A DNA stretch of 64,000 nt. Origin: Emmonsiellopsis sp. PD_33. Taxonomy: Eukaryota > Ascomycota > Eurotiomycetes > Onygenales > Ajellomycetaceae. A program made the position numbers and the translations under genes. Under the pieces are notes generated by a model. The model searched no databases. It worked only from the letters and a program-made list of their open reading frames with translations, and was not told the DNA's origin. Location: positions 44,763 through 108,762 of the forward strand of contig JANTQF010000102.1 of NCBI GenBank assembly GCA_032988165.1. Reading direction: 5' to 3'. Within the stretch, counting starts at the first letter, position 1; each line of letters starts with the position of its first letter. Shown in pieces: positions 13,197 through 26,738 of this stretch.

Positions 13197-13515
13197 TATA
13201 ACACACAAAGGAGACTATATGTCACATATAGATCAACTATGCTCTCAGATCTTAGATCTTGAACCTCAGGCCCAGCAGTGTGCCTGACAGTGCACCTGGC
13301 AATGCACATGTAGTGCACACTTAGTAGCTAGCTATTGATATATATGCTGCACAGGTTTCTTATGAAAAGAACCACCAAACAGTTCTATTACTATATAACC
13401 TCTATGTTTGAAATATACATACATTTTTATCTGTCTATTCCCATCACACTGTTCAATGACTCATAGTCTGCCTTTTTAAATCAAAAAGTCTTTATATTCA
13501 ACACCAGACATTATA
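13197..13515 (+). repeat. 5' LTR of element C
   Basis: 319 bp, starts TATAACACACAAAGGAG (aligned with TGTAATGCATAAAGAAG in the 3' LTR) and ends GACATTATA (GACATTACA in the 3' LTR). The two LTRs align across their full length with mainly transition differences. Confidence 0.85.
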
Positions 13516-16500
13516 ATTCTATTTACTTACTCCTAAGTTAATGGTTCATTGGAAATAGATGAATAACAGCAAGATGATTCATGGAAAGATTATGAATAAT
13601 TATGAGGAAACCTCTCAAGTGCACATTAATCCCTTTATACAGTAAAGAACTAGTAATGATGAATTATAACTTAAATCTCTGCAGAATCCTCTGCAGGATC
13701 CTCTGCAGGAATCTGACTATAAATCAACTGTGAGTAATGAAGGGTCAGATGATGAAGACCTATGCCTACCTACTATATAACTACATATAATTGAAGAATA
13801 TATTAAAGAACTATAGATGCAATGGAAAATCTAAAAGGTAGAATACATCATGAAGGTGCTGGAGGACTAGTTAGTATAAGATAAATTAATGAATTAAAAG
13901 GTAGCTGTACTGATTACACAGAAGAAAATTATAGCTCAAAATCAAACCTTGAAAAGGCCTTGTGCAGAAACAACCTAGTTACCCTACTAAATCACCCATC
14001 TAAAGGTTGATATCTCCTTTAAATATCAAGAAAAAAGTATGTCAGAGCTTGAGGACTTCATCATCTGAATTAAAATGAAATTTAAATATAATGAAGATTA
14101 CTATACTATCAAAAAACATCACATTCAGAATGTTATATAGAAGCTCACTATAGAACCTCTCTACTAATAGAATGCCTTCCACAAGAATTATGAAGTAAAC
14201 CCAGAGAATTCATCACTCATCTGGAAAGACCTCTATATGTAGTTATAATTACATCTTATGAATCTAGATGTACTTCAACAGCAATTAACTAAGAGATACA
14301 TAGATATATAATAATAGAATAATCAATTCATTCAAGATTTTGCTAAGTATCTTCTCAATCTGGAGAAATATCTACCCTATAAGATTCAGAAGGAACAGTG
14401 CAGTTCTAACCTAATAAATCACTGTTAAGAGGAAATTCAGATTCATACACATCTAATGAAGAGAGACCTTAAGGATTATGAAGAGATACTAATATTTCTA
14501 TATAAGATAAAGTAGTATTATAAGGATTAAAAACTATTCTCATTCAAGTAGGAAACCACTATAAATCTACTGTGCAAGAAGAAGTCTTTTGATTCCTAGA
14601 TGAAAATAAAGTCTGAAAGAGAAAAATCCTCAAACTATATACTTAGAGGCTAATTCTTATAATCTAAATTTATCTCTTATCTTAAGTGCTCTTACTGTGA
14701 TAAATCAGGTTACATCTCTGATGACTACTGAGAACTTCATCTCAAAAAGTATATGAAGAAGTATGAGTTAAAAAACTAGATCCCTTAGTACTGAGCATTA
14801 TTATAACACTGAGAGTAAATAAGACAGGATGGAGGCACAGCAAAGAAGTAATGATAATTAAAATATAGCTAGAAACCCCTTAAGGGTTAGTTATTGCCTG
14901 GGCACTTATTAACTTGGGTATAGAAGCAAATTTTATCAGCCAGAAATAAGTAAAAGTATATCTTGAAAAAGGTAGTAAAGATTCACACTAAATCAGTGCA
15001 ATTAATAGACACTGAGTCATAACCTACAACTAATATAAGATGTATGCATGTATAATTAATGATAAGAGACTCTCTTGCAACTAGAGCTTTTACTTTGAAG
15101 TAGTAGATATAAAAGATTATAATATCATTCTAAAATTCCTCTAGCTTAAGACTGTGGATTCTGACATCTGATGGTTAAAATTACACTAAACATATTATAT
15201 ACTATATATTAATGATGTTAAGATCATCATCATGAAATAAATAGATATAATAGTTAGAGTTGAATGTGCAGCTTATATTATCTACTTATATTAACTAGAA
15301 GGAGATGAACTAATTACTCTATTCAGTGTAATTCTAGATAGGGAGTCAGTGATACTAGAAGCCTACTATAAATATAAAGATATTTTTTTAGAAGTTATAG
15401 TAGAATTACTTTCAGAACATATATAATATGATCATCTAATTGATTTGATATCTGAAAAAGAACTCTCCTACTAACTAATTTATAATTTCTCTGTCAAAGA
15501 ACTAGAGGTGCTACATGAATACCTGAAATCTAGTCTGGAAAAAGGATGAATATGCCTGTTGAAAAGCCCTGTAAGTGTACTAATATTTTTCATTCTAAAA
15601 AAAGATAGAATCATGCATCTTTATGTAGACTACTACAGGCTTAATACTATCAGTATAAAGAACTAATATCCTCTCTCCTTAATTAGTAAAATGATTAACA
15701 GGCTGACTGATGTAAAGATCTACTCACAATTAAATTTCTACAATATATATTACTGACTATACATATATAAAGGTAATGAGTGAAAAACAGCTTTCTGAAT
15801 ATACTATAGCCATTTTAAATATTAAGTAATTCTCTTTGAACTTATAAATACACTAGTAATATTTTAATTCTATATTAATAAGGCTCTGAGCAATCTTCTA
15901 GATATCTACTGTATTATCTATCTGAATGACATTATTATCTACTCAAACTTAAAGAAAGAGCACTGCAAGCATGTGTGCATAGTGCTGAAATGTCTATGCA
16001 CTTATAAATTATATATAAAACTTAGTAAATATACATTTCATGTAAATTACATCAATTTCCTCAGCTTTAGTATAAATAACATTAAGATAGAATAGAGTCA
16101 GATTGATACTATTCTCTTCTAGCTGAAATCTAAGTACATCCATGACATTTAGATATTTTTAGAGTTTGTAAATTTTTATTATCATTTTATAGATAGATTT
16201 ACAGTGAAAGTATAACTCTTATCTACACTCATAAAAGATGCAACATGGAAAGACTAGAACTAAAAGATGATCCTTCTTAATACTAATATGTAGAAAGCTT
16301 TTTAAGAGCTAAAAAGTGCATTTATAAAGACTCTAATCCTTACATACTTCAATCTGGATTAAAAACTCTGAGTGGAGTCAGATGCATTGAGTTTCACACT
16401 GAATGTAATCCTCTTGCAATTAGATCTAAATAATGGATAATAGCATCTAATTGCATACTATTCATAAGGCTTATTATTAATAGAGCATAATTATAATATA

Positions 16501-18700
16501 TATGATTAGAAACTCCTTACTATTCTTATAACATTTAAATAATGATGTCACTACCTGTATGGTGTGTATTTTCTTATAATAGTTTTATCTGATTATACCA
16601 ATCTATAACATTTCATAATAATAATAGAATTAGTTGGATGTCAGATATGATAAATGAAAATACTCTTCACATTTGACTTTATCATTAAATATCATCTAGG
16701 GATAAAGAATCCTATAGATATGCCTAGTTGTTACCCTAACTATAAAGAGAATACTCTAAGATGAATATTATTATTAATAATTCAAAAAAAGCTTCTTTAA
16801 GGAATGTTTTGAATACTGAATATGGATGTGCAGACACAGCTGAAAGACCTTAGTTAGTAAATAACTAATATGATAAGGTATTTAAAACTACTAAATAATA
16901 AGAAAAATGTAATTTGCATTGATGCACTTACTTTCTGTGTATATCAAAATGTATGTGCAAATGAGAGATGCATTGCTAGTGATATAAAAAGGCTAGCTCA
17001 CCTAGTACTATAAATATTAATTAATATGATTATGAAATCTAATATAGCCTATAAATCCTTTCTTACTGAACTCATTATAGAATTCCTGCATCACATGCAA
17101 GCTTAGAATGCTAAGCACACTGAGGTGCATAGAAGGATAAAAGTAGGTAAAATGAATGAGACTGAACACTTAAATTAAATAACTAACTGAGATAGTCTAT
17201 TTTATTATAAGGGTTATGTTTTTATCCCTGTAGATCAAGTGATAAGAGATGAGATCATAAAATTGAATTATAATGATTCTTAAGAGGGACATTTTAGTGT
17301 TAAGTGCACTCTTGAGTGCATCTGAAAGAAATACTTTTAGTGTGATATAATAATAAATGTTTGGGAATATATGTGCACCTACAATATCTACTAATAGGTT
17401 AAGATGTACTGTTACAAGAAATATAATCAATTAGAACTACTTCCTATTTTTACCTCTTTTTTTGAAATAATAATAATGGATTTCATCATCAAATTCCTAC
17501 TATTCAAGTAGAATAATAAGGTTTATAATTCAATCATAGTATTTGTAAATAAATTAATTAAGTATGCAGTTAACAAATCAGTTAATAAAGGTATAAGTGC
17601 ATTAGAGCTTATGAATCTGATATTTAACATCTTTACCAGATTTTTTGATTACTCACATCATTAGATAATGAATCATACTGAGATATTCAGCTCCAGTAAA
17701 TACTAGTCAACACTCTATTACCTTCTGAAAGCACACTAATGATTAATAACTACATTTTACTTTCAAATGAATGGTTAAACTGAGAGGTAGAATTAGATGT
17801 TTGAGTACTACCTGCACATCTACTGCAACTTCTACTAGAATGATTAGGTCAGATGGTTCCTACTAGTGCAGTTCTCCTATAATACCTCTATGTATAGTAT
17901 CCTCAAGATGTCTCCTGTAGAAGCACTGATGGGTTTTTAACCTAAATTATATCTAAATGTCAAACTAGACATCAATATAGAGGGAAGAGAAGTATAGAAG
18001 GTAATAGAATATATACATTATATAAGAAAAGTATGGAATAATCTGCAAGAATCTCTTCTAAAGACTTAGGAAACACAGAAGAAATACTATGATTAGTGTT
18101 ATAAAGAGAAGTATTTTACAGTTGGAGACTAGATCATGCTGCACTTAAAAAACATTAGCATATTATACCTAAGTCTAAAGTTAAATTATTATTAACTTGG
18201 CCCTTTTAAAATTATTAATAAGTGAGGAAAATAGATATACAAACTAAAACTTATACTATAATATAAAGATATATACTCTGTTTTTCATGTCTCATTACTC
18301 AAATTATACTATATGCAGCATAGTGAAATCCCAGAGGCTGAATTGATAATGATAGATGAAGTTGAAAAGTTTAAAGTTAAAGAGATTCTAGAGAAGTATA
18401 ACTATTTTAATGGCTAGTAGTATCTTGTACACTGGAAAAATATGATAGAGATAGAGAATTCCTAGGAGAATATAGAAAATCTTGAGAATGTGTAGAATCT
18501 AATTGATAAGTTTAATGTGCAGTTTGATCACAAGATGATGAAGTTGAAGTGCTGTCAACCCAAGTAATAACTAGCCTATATATAGAAAGAAGAGAAGAGA
18601 AAGAATAAGTTCCTAAAAATTAAATCTCATTATTTTATATTAATATTAAAAGCTCTGAGGAGTGTAGCAGATAAAAAATAAATCAAAAAAAACCAGAGAA
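13516..18700 (+). pseudogene. gag-pol remnant of element C
   Basis: The zinc knuckle near 14,690 keeps C-x2-C but the last Cys is Tyr. The reverse transcriptase box at 15,919-15,930 is YLND. The chromodomain near 18,350-18,480 shows a VKEILEKY...QYLVHWKN pattern followed by a NLENV stretch, and is preceded by the usual FHVSLL link after integrase. Numerous stops. Family-level assignment is firm; activity is excluded by the stops. Confidence 0.8.
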
Positions 18701-18959
18701 AACTTAGAGTGTATATTATATTTAGTCTAGAAGAATAAGCTATTTCCATTAAAGTCAGAATCAATCAAATATATTAAAATAGAATAATTATACTTACATA
18801 AAGAACTAGAATGATATTAAATAATCTCTCTGCCTTCTCTAACACTTTCTTATATTAAATGGTTGCTTGATTCTATTACTGCTGAATTCTGAGAAGTAAC
18901 TATATTACATCAGTATACTTAGACTTATCTGATAGATTCTTAAAGTGATTTAATTACTT

Positions 18960-19711
18960 AGTTATATTAATTAACTCTATAGCATCTACATACACATTAA
19001 TGGGAACCTACAGTGCAGTTAGTAATTAATTTTTTTCAAATTAACTGTAAGAAAACTTACTATCTCACAGTGATGATAGTACTACACACATCAAGAACAA
19101 TAAGTTACATGTAAACTCTTAGAAAGGTAATAAAATACCTTCACATCAGCCTTAATGATTAGACAGTGAACACACTCCTCACACCATTTTAATGAGTATA
19201 GACCCTTAGTAAACCTCTTTTAGTACTTATTTTTCTTCTTTTTAACTTTCTTTTCATCATCATTATCATCATCATTCTCATCCTTATTTTCCTTATTTTT
19301 ATCCTCATTCTTGTTGTCACCATTGTCCTCTGGAGCCTATATGGCAAGCTGTGTAAAATCTCTGGCTAACTAGGTGGCAGGCATCAGGACAGTGGGGATG
19401 AGAGTAGGACAGACTAGGGTAATGAGAAGTATAGAGGCAGATAGATGACTGAGCATGCAGGGAGGAGTAATAATAGTAAAAGATAGTATAGAGATATGTG
19501 CAAAAAAGAAGCTGTAGAAGAAGATAAAAGGGGAATCTTTATAATAAGAGAATATAGCTAGAGGGGAGTATAATGAAGTTTGAGGACTCTGAGATAGAGA
19601 AGTACTATACAGGGAAATAGCTAGCTCTATAAGAAGATTAGGAGAAAAGAAAGAGCTCAACAGTACATGCCCTCTATGCACACATGATGATATAAGAGTT
19701 TGAGAGGCCAT
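18960..19711 (-). pseudogene. decayed antisense reading frame inside element C, function unknown
   Basis: A single minus-strand frame begins with ATG at 19,711, is open for 113 codons, and continues in the same frame to about 19,030 or beyond with only about five stops (TAG, TAG, TAA, TGA, TAG). Its first part is Ser/Leu/Pro/Thr-rich, the middle (about 19,221-19,335) is highly acidic then Lys-rich (Asp/Asn/Glu runs followed by KKVKKKK), and the last part has a tight Cys cluster, WCEECVHC, near 19,164-19,187. It lies between the chromodomain and the 3' LTR, antisense to pol. I do not recognise the family. Confidence 0.55.
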
Positions 19712-20395
19712 TTTAAATTAATATTTTTTATTTTGAACTATCAAAGTACATCTATTAGTAATTTCTATGACATGGTATCTTAATAATATGAAAGAAGCAA
19801 AGAAAAGTAACATATTATACTCAAATAATATCATATAGCTATAACATATGAAAAGTAAAATAATCATCTAACTATATAGATATACATCCAGACTGAGTAA
19901 TCTAAAAATAGAGTGCAACTAATGCACAAAGCATTCATAAACCAGTGGAAGATATCATAGATACTCAGATAAGAGGATACTATATTAGAGTAAATAATGA
20001 GTAGGATGGTAAATTAAATTATAATACTGATATTTAATAAAGAAAATAAAAGAATGTAGTAAAGTAAAAGATATATATATTCACAGCTGCATGGTAAATT
20101 ACCTACCTATCATCACCCAGGCATCTAATTATGAAAAATAAATATTAATTATACTATACACTGAATTATCTGACAATGAAATCACTAATTCCTATAATAT
20201 AATTAGCCTGTAGAATAGGGAACTATCTAACTGTAACAGTCTGAACTTTTTATTAAATGTAATGATCTGAATCTTCTATAATGTATAATAGCCTGAACCT
20301 TCTATAATATACATTATATATTAGCCTGATTCTTTGGCTACAACATGGAAAATCCACAAATCCACTGGAGGCCAGCTTCTAAAGAGGGGGGCAGT

Positions 20396-20714
20396 TGTAA
20401 TGCATAAAGAAGACTGTGTGTCACATGTAGATTAACTGTGCCCTTAAACCTTGAATCTCAGATCTCAGGCCCAGTAGTGTGCCTGATAGTATGCCTGGCA
20501 ATGTGCACATGATGTGCACTTAGTAGCTAGCTATTGATATATATATTATGCAGGTTTCTTATGAAAAGAATCAGCAAATAGTCTTATTACTATATGACCC
20601 CTATGTTTGAAATATACATACATTTTTACCTGTCTATTTCTATCACACTGTTCAATGACTCATAGTCCACCTTTTCAAATTAAAAAGCCTTTATATTTGA
20701 TGCTGGACATTACA
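20396..20714 (+). repeat. 3' LTR of element C
   Basis: 319 bp, TG...CA ended (TGTAATGCATAAAG to GGACATTACA), directly after a purine-rich tract. Direct repeat of 13,197-13,515. Confidence 0.88.
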
Positions 20715-23700
20715 GATTTACTGATATTTTATAGGAGGAATGAATAAGAGTACTACTCAAATAAGAGGCTACTCTATCTAAGACAGTGAAAATATATCTA
20801 GTAGGTTTAGAGGACTGTAAATATATAGATGACATGTTTAATAAATTATATATACAAAGAAGAATGAGCTGAGTAAGGATGCATACCTACTCAGTGTATC
20901 TAATATTTATAGTTTGATGGATAACATACTATGAAGAAAAGCCTATAAGAAAGAGATGAGTTATAGTGAATCTTTAAACACTTAATAAGACTATAGAGTC
21001 TGATGTATATCTAGCCCTGCTACAAATAAATATTCTATATGAACTGAAAAGGGTGTAATATATTATAATAGAAGATATAATGAGTTTTTTCTATTACTAA
21101 TATTTCCACCTAGATGATAGGACTAAAATAGTGGTTATTACACATTGTGGATAGAAGATCTTTAATATTATAATAATGAGATATATTAATTTAATATTAT
21201 ATATTTAATGATAGATTGACAGGTACCTTGCAGACCTTAAGAAATTTATATAAGTTTATATTGATGATTTGGTAGTATATTTATAGATATAGAAACATCA
21301 TGTTATCTACTTATATAAGCTCTTTTAGTAACTATAAGATCTAGAAATAGTACTTAATCTAAAGAAGACTTATATTAGATTTCCCTCTATACACCTCTTG
21401 AGCTAGTATGTATCAGAACTAGGTTTATTCATTAATGAAGAAAAATTCAAAATGCTCATCAAAATAGAATTTCCTATAAAGCTAGTGTATCTTAAGAAAT
21501 ATCTCAGATTAAATAGCTGACTATACTAATATATTTCATGATATACCTACATGACAGACCTGCTTCAGAAATGAAAGATAGAATTACTTAAGATAGAACC
21601 TATAATAGGCATTAAGCATACAGCCTATACTGTGGTAATAAAGATAGATGGAATAACTATAAAATATATAGTATTTAAAGTGATATAAGAGATTTTCTGC
21701 ACCTGACCTTTTCTAATATATATTAATAATCAGTGGGTATTATTTATTAATGTAGATGCATTAATTGAATGAGGATTCAACATTATAATATTTTATATTA
21801 AAAATAGCTGGCCAGTATTAAAAACAGAAGACTATATAATACTCTCACTATAGAGACTAGTCAAATCAATTCTATTTCTCAGTAAGACTCTCATGCCTGC
21901 TGAGAATCATTACTGGCGTATTAAGCTTAAGATTACCTACTTAATATAGATAGTCTGTAAGGTATGATACCTGATGGAAGCCTCAGTGAAGCATACTATT
22001 ATTTATATAGATTATAAATTGATATTTAGAATATTTAAGGCTACACACCTGAGAATAATAGTAATAAATCATTAGAATCTATAGTTAGTTCAGATAGATG
22101 CATACCTACAGTAATTTTATATCAAGATGATATATAAGTCTAAGTAGCTACATTTTATGCTAAATGTACTGTCCTGTCTGCCTAGTAGAAATAAGACAAC
22201 AATGAATATAAATAAACTGCTGAAAGAAATACAAGATGTATACCTCATCTATATGAAGAAAGATAATAATATCACTACTAATAGTAATTATATAAAGACT
22301 CTAGTAGAAATATCTAATAACTTCTAAAGACATTTTAAGGATAGATATTCTAAAGACATCAAGCTATCCTATATCATAGAAATTCTTAAAAGAAACAATG
22401 CAGCTAAAGAGCCATTCAGACTCCTATATGAGCTAACTGATGGCATTCTATATCACACACATAATAAGATAAAGTGACTGGTAATCCCAAAAGCTTTACA
22501 CAAAGAAATCTTTAACCTAGCCCACACCTCTAACCACCTAGAATTCAATTGAACCTTGGGAAATCTACAAGATATGATGATATACTACTATATAATAGAG
22601 CTATAGAAATATATCAAGTACTATCTCAGCTATTAAGTTAACTAGACACTGCAGTATAAGCCTTACAGATAGTATTAACTCATACAAACTGTGGATATTC
22701 TATATAATATAATAATCATTAACTTCATATTTGCATTGCTAGATGATAAATGCAATACAACAATATCTATTACATGTAAATTCTCTAAATGAATTATAAT
22801 CATTTCTAGGTAATTTAACTTTAATGTAGAGGATTGGGTAAAAGCCCTACTTAACTGTTTACTGCTGGCTGACTAGGAAATCCCACATAGAATCATTTCA
22901 GATAGGAACTCTAAGTTTCTCAGTAATCTCTAGTAAAATCTCTTTAAGTATTTTAAGGTTGAGCTCCTCTATTCCATCACATACTACCTGCAAATAGATG
23001 AGTAGAGTGAAAGAATAAACTAAATCATACAAATTACTCTACAACATGCTATTATAGTAATAGGAAACCTACATGACTGGCTGTAAATACTACTAACAAT
23101 TACCTTTTATTTTAATGCAGCTAAATCTACATTAATAGAACACTTAATTTATAAGGTTATATATAGAACTATCATCAACTTATTTATTTCAATATTAATG
23201 ATAACATCTACAGTGCCATGCTTTCATATTCAATGAGACATAATCCTAGCACTTAATGAGATAATTATAATAGTTAAGAACTATTATGATTAGAAGCATA
23301 CATCATAAAGCTTCTAAATAGAGAATAGAGTACTCCTTTACTTACATAAGGAATATGAGATATCAGCTACAAAGATTTCATATAAATATAATAATTAATT
23401 TACTGGACTGTTCAGAATACTTAAGTGAATAGAATTATTTATATATAAACTGAAACTACCATATATGATGAAGATCTATTTAGTTATAAGTGTAGTGATG
23501 CTTGAACCTCTCCCTTAATAAAGAAACCTCTATAATCATTAACACTTAGAACTCCTACCAGTTAAATCAGTAGTAGCCAGCAAAAATCCTATATATAAAA
23601 TCAAAAAGATCATAGTAAAGAGGATATCACACAGCAGAACTCAGTACCTACTACAATAGAAAGACTACAGACTAAAGGATAATTAATGGGTAAATAAGAT

Positions 23701-23930
23701 AGAAACTAAAGGATTAAAGGAATTAATTGAGTAATTTAAGAAGATTTATTAGTTTAGAGCCTCTAAGAGATAACTAAAGAACTAAGTAACAAAGCAACCC
23801 TATTTTTATTATAAGTATATATAATATAAAGTATGGATTCTTCATAGCATCAAGCATCTAGAGCTATAAAAGATAGAGATATGTTACTAGACTTACTCAT
23901 ACACTATTACTCCTAATACTAATAATGTTG
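20715..23930 (+). pseudogene. 5'-truncated pol remnant of a third gypsy lineage (element D)
   Basis: The sequence starts just upstream of the reverse transcriptase and lacks gag and protease. The reverse transcriptase catalytic box at 21,257-21,268 reads YIDD and is the only intact one in the window. RNase H follows at about 21,700-22,150. Integrase is marked by an HHCC-like start near 22,480-22,680 (LVIPKALHKEIF...AHTSNH) and a central SDRNSKFLS near 22,890. The C-terminal region ends near 23,900. The sequence differs from A, B and C, so it is a separate lineage. No LTRs were found. Many stops. Confidence 0.7.
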
Positions 23931-26357
23931 CTGCTATAGTAATGAATTCACCATAAATATGTAATATCTACCTTTTTATTCATTATAATAACATATCATA
24001 CAAAATAGACATATAAAACTTTTAGACTAACCCCTACTACTCATATTAACATACAAGTCATGACATATTCATACTGTAGATGATGAATGAGTTCTTTTAG
24101 CTAGCTACTTATAATTACTAACTTTTAGATATAAGTAAATTATTTCTATATATATAAGAATTATACAGCAATCAGACCCCTAACATCACAAACAAGGTTG
24201 AATAGAAATAAATTAACTAGATTTTATAATTACTAATAATAAATAATATACTAGGTTTTTCTATATCTATAACTATTAGACTTCATTGTAGTAGTAGACA
24301 GACTAGATGCAAATTACAGCTGCAATGTGTCATCAGAAGAATTTATAATTACAGGTAAAAGACTATTATAATTACTTTAAAACATATAGTAAGAGTACTA
24401 CTTCTCCTGCATGAGAATAATCATTAGAGCTATCTATTTTAATTATAATATTCTAGACATATTATATACTTATAACAACATGACATAAGAATAGTAAGAA
24501 GAATATGAAGAATATAAGAATAGCAACCTGTAAATCTCAGTTAACTATCTTAAAGTTACAATTTAATAGCTGACATTTGAATTCTTACAGAAATGTCAGT
24601 TCCCATACAAGTAGAAAGAGTAAAATAATCTATTTATAAATGATAATGAAAATATAGAAGATCCATCTAATGATAATTATAAGGATAAAAATGAAGAAAA
24701 ACATAGAGATAATAATAGTAATAATAGTAATTAAGATAAAATACCTCTAAAACAAAATAGTAGAGAAGATCTAAATAACTTTTAATTCAAATTAATCCTC
24801 AATAAGATATATAAGAATGAAGAAGTTTCCCTATTAGAAGTAAAAGCTATTATTAGTATTCTTATCACTAAAGATATGATAGTAGATAAGATTCTCATTA
24901 TAACTAACTTACCCCTATTAATTAAATTAGTATGTAAAAAGCTAGATAAGGATCACCTTGGAAAAGTCACAGCAAACTCACTTGAGAACTGTAATATCTT
25001 ATTTAAAGTAGAATAATATTATCATCAGAATAGAGATAAAGAGATCAAGTTCCCTATTATTTTTAAGCTAGAAAACACTCTTTAATTCTCCTTCTTGAAG
25101 ATTCATATCAACCTAGAAAAGGGCTGAGACTTCCAGGAACCAGTGTTAGACTACCTACTCACTTATATTAAATTTCAAGCTTAGAAGACCTATATTGGTA
25201 TGACTATTAATAGTATTCTACTAAAGTAAGTAGTAGATCTTAAAACCTACAACATCACTGAGATTTATAATATAAATAAACCTGTATATTTACATTTTAA
25301 GATACTTATATCAGAATAGAAATACTGTAATTCTTTAACCTAGTATATTTAGAAAAAGTTTATCCACTTAAATAATAATTATAAAGAAGTAATGAATATA
25401 ATATGAAAAGTAAACATCATATAGATAGTATATCTATATAATAAGAATCATGTCAAGATAGAGCACTTTAAAATACTATCTTATTAGTAAAATGAAATTT
25501 ATCTATAGGAAATTTACCTATTATAAAATGAGTAGTGTCATGATAATCATGCCATTTTTCTCTCTGAAATGATCATAGAAGATATTAAGAATATAATATA
25601 ATAATTAGATAATAATATTACTAATAAATAAGCTAAGAAGCTATAATCTTAATGAATTAGATATTTTAAAATAATAGTTATTAAAAGTCCCTGTAAGCTT
25701 CTAGAAGAATAAAATGAAATATTTATATCTTTATTTATTTCTTTTATCTTTATTATTTATTTCTACCTTAATGAAGAGATGCCTTCACTTGAAGATACTA
25801 TAATGACTGTGATAATTAATTAGTTTTCCCTCTACCTGTAAAGATACTATAGATGATACTTAATTAGTTTTATTTTATTATTAGTAGATTAATGAGGATA
25901 TAGACTTTCTCTAAAATCTTAGTACTTACTATATAGAAGCTCTATATGTCCTCACATTCTTATATCCTCTTACTTATACTTTTTAGCTTAGATTAATTAA
26001 TCTAACTGATGATATTTATATTATAGAGCTTCTAGAGACTTAGAAGAATCAAGCTTTTTTTTATGATATTAATTATACACTGCATTCTTATTATAATATT
26101 AGAGTGAGCTTATATTAAAATATTCAGATTATATAAATTTTTTAGTTGTTTTTACATTGTTTATAAATGAAAAAAAAATGTATACTAGGCTATAGCCTGT
26201 AGGAAGGCTGAAGACTCTTATATTACCTAGCTAGTAAGAGATCTATCTACTGTGTAATCATGTGTTTGCACTAAGTCTGATTGGGAGATCAGAGGCAGCC
26301 TACAGCCAACAGTTATACTTAGAAGTGGGCCATGTGTTTGGAGATCTACCCAACATA
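23931..26357. other. AT-rich sequence with an unidentified decayed coding remnant
   Basis: On the plus strand, about 24,400-25,600 reads as one long, interrupted frame rich in Asn, Asp, Lys and Glu, including an acidic Asn/Asp-rich linker near 24,630-24,740 and several ungapped stretches of 20-40 codons. I recognise no domain. No LTR or terminal repeat was found. A short motif, AAGATACTATA, recurs at about 25,793 and 25,848. Confidence 0.45.
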
Positions 26358-26382
26358 TGGAGGGCGCTATCAAAAGAATTGC
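26358..26382 (+). repeat. left terminal inverted repeat of Tc1/mariner element
   Basis: 25 bp, paired with 28,062-28,086, with a TA just outside. Confidence 0.9.
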
Positions 26383-26738
26383 ACCACCAAAAAAACTGCT
26401 AGACAGTGCTACAAGGCTTGGCTGAAATTCACACTGTATTTTGTACTGAATATCCACCTCATCATTATTCTAAGTCCATTGCATGCTCTTACACATGTAG
26501 TGTTCTTCAACCTCCCTCATTCACTATCTTACTACTCAACCTTCTCAACCCACTCAATCTACTCAATCTCCTTTTATTTCTTTACATCTCTTGGCACTGC
26601 AGCTCTATACTTATCATACTACCTATCTTCTCTATACTCATTACCACCTTCTAACTCTATGATCTTTTGAATATGTATAGGAATCTACTCAATCCACACC
26701 TGAATTTTCTCCTGCAGTAGATCTCTCCATGCCTGCTC

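Larger units (their letters stand above)
13197..20714 (+). mobile_element. Ty3/gypsy chromovirus element C, LTR to LTR
   Basis: A 7.5-kb element with two direct 319-bp LTRs (13,197-13,515 and 20,396-20,714). Internal order is gag with zinc knuckle near 14,690, protease near 14,900, reverse transcriptase about 15,500-16,000, RNase H about 16,350-16,750, integrase about 16,950-18,000 and a chromodomain near 18,350-18,480. A further 1.7 kb before the 3' LTR holds a decayed antisense frame. A purine tract (AAAGAGGGGGGCAG) precedes the 3' LTR. No matching target-site duplication is seen (ATATC left, GATTT right). Strong CpG loss and many stops. Confidence 0.88.
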
